Below, in pieces: positions 63,949 to 64,000 of a stretch of 64,000 bases of DNA; positions within the stretch are counted from its first letter, which is position 1; every line of letters starts with the position of its first letter. The DNA comes from Aliiroseovarius salicola (GTDB taxonomy: Bacteria; Pseudomonadota; Alphaproteobacteria; Rhodobacterales; Rhodobacteraceae). The translations under genes and the position numbers were made by a program. The notes beneath the pieces are model-generated. The model searched no databases and was not told the DNA's origin. It worked only from the letters and a program-made list of their open reading frames with translations. The stretch lies in the NCBI RefSeq assembly GCF_027891095.1, contig NZ_JAQIIO010000008.1, positions 79,234 through 143,233 of the forward strand. The letters are read 5' to 3'.

Positions 63949-64000
63949 TTATGCGAACGCCTGCAGGCCTGTCTGCGCGCGCCCGAGGATCAGGGCGTGC
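63949..64000 (-). CDS. 3' end of an unidentified gene at the right edge
   Basis: About 17 codons read HALILGRAQTGLQAFA and stop at the TAA ending at 63949. The sequence is protein-like, and the hairpin at 63906 lies just past its stop. Too short to identify. Confidence 0.35.
   Translation of the reverse strand, partial: HALILGRAQTGLQAFA

Overview
The window is a chromosomal segment of an alphaproteobacterium, almost certainly a marine Rhodobacteraceae (Roseobacter group). The signs are the atpH-A-G-D gene order and codon use, DUF1489, DUF2125 and TIGR02186 proteins, a Hint-domain protein, an ethylmalonyl-CoA pathway (crotonyl-CoA carboxylase/reductase and ethylmalonyl-CoA mutase), a B12-dependent class II ribonucleotide reductase and a LuxI/LuxR quorum-sensing pair. 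About 60 protein genes are supported. I saw no rRNA, tRNA, CRISPR array or prophage. The only mobile element is one IS6-family insertion sequence.

Layout. 1-3495: 3' part of the F1 ATP synthase operon (minus strand, running off the left edge inside atpD). 3.9-7.0 kb: a small hypothetical gene, two SAM-methyltransferase-type genes and glyoxalase II. 7.3-10.2 kb: clpA, then a small Cys/His-rich pseudogene. 10.2-13.2 kb: an OmpA/MotB-like and MotA/ExbB-like pair. 13.3-18.0 kb: a ChaC-like gene, DUF2125, and a tightly overlapped hisC-tyrA-extensin operon. 18.1-23.8 kb: universal stress protein, cupin, rpsD, a membrane methyltransferase-like protein, a DsrE-like protein and a Hint-domain protein with a perfect CtrA-type site upstream. 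24-27 kb: zinc uptake (znuB, znuC, zur divergent from znuA) with a Zur-type palindrome between zur and znuA. 27.3-28.3 kb: IS6 element next to a gene it truncated.

28.6-36.9 kb: nrdJ, DUF1489, PhyH-like dioxygenase, class IV aminotransferase, AbrB transporter, universal stress protein and an nfu-tsaB-rimI operon. 37.1-42.6 kb: a BMP-type nucleoside ABC importer operon ending in a purine nucleoside phosphorylase, so uptake is coupled to phosphorolysis. 42.6-46.7 kb: TauE/SafE + TIGR02186 pair, then SDR and RecD-like helicase. 46.8-48.5 kb: luxI, luxR and a small helical ORF. 48.8-53.9 kb: ccr, an acyltransferase and ecm. 54-64 kb: DUF4329, a second (hexameric-type) PNP, DUF1989, DUF2478, an RND efflux pump with its adaptor, 3-hydroxybutyryl-CoA dehydrogenase and aldehyde dehydrogenase.

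The most interesting non-coding signal is a dispersed intergenic element (seven clear copies, one degenerate). Its sequence blocks are conserved and surround a hairpin whose stem differs in sequence from copy to copy but always pairs, which points to selection on structure. Other regulatory signals are a shared roughly 42-bp block upstream of both ccr and ecm, a hairpin directly before the luxI ribosome binding site, a CtrA box at the Hint gene, the Zur box, and an 11-bp inverted repeat upstream of the aldehyde dehydrogenase. All function calls come from reading motifs; no database search was run.
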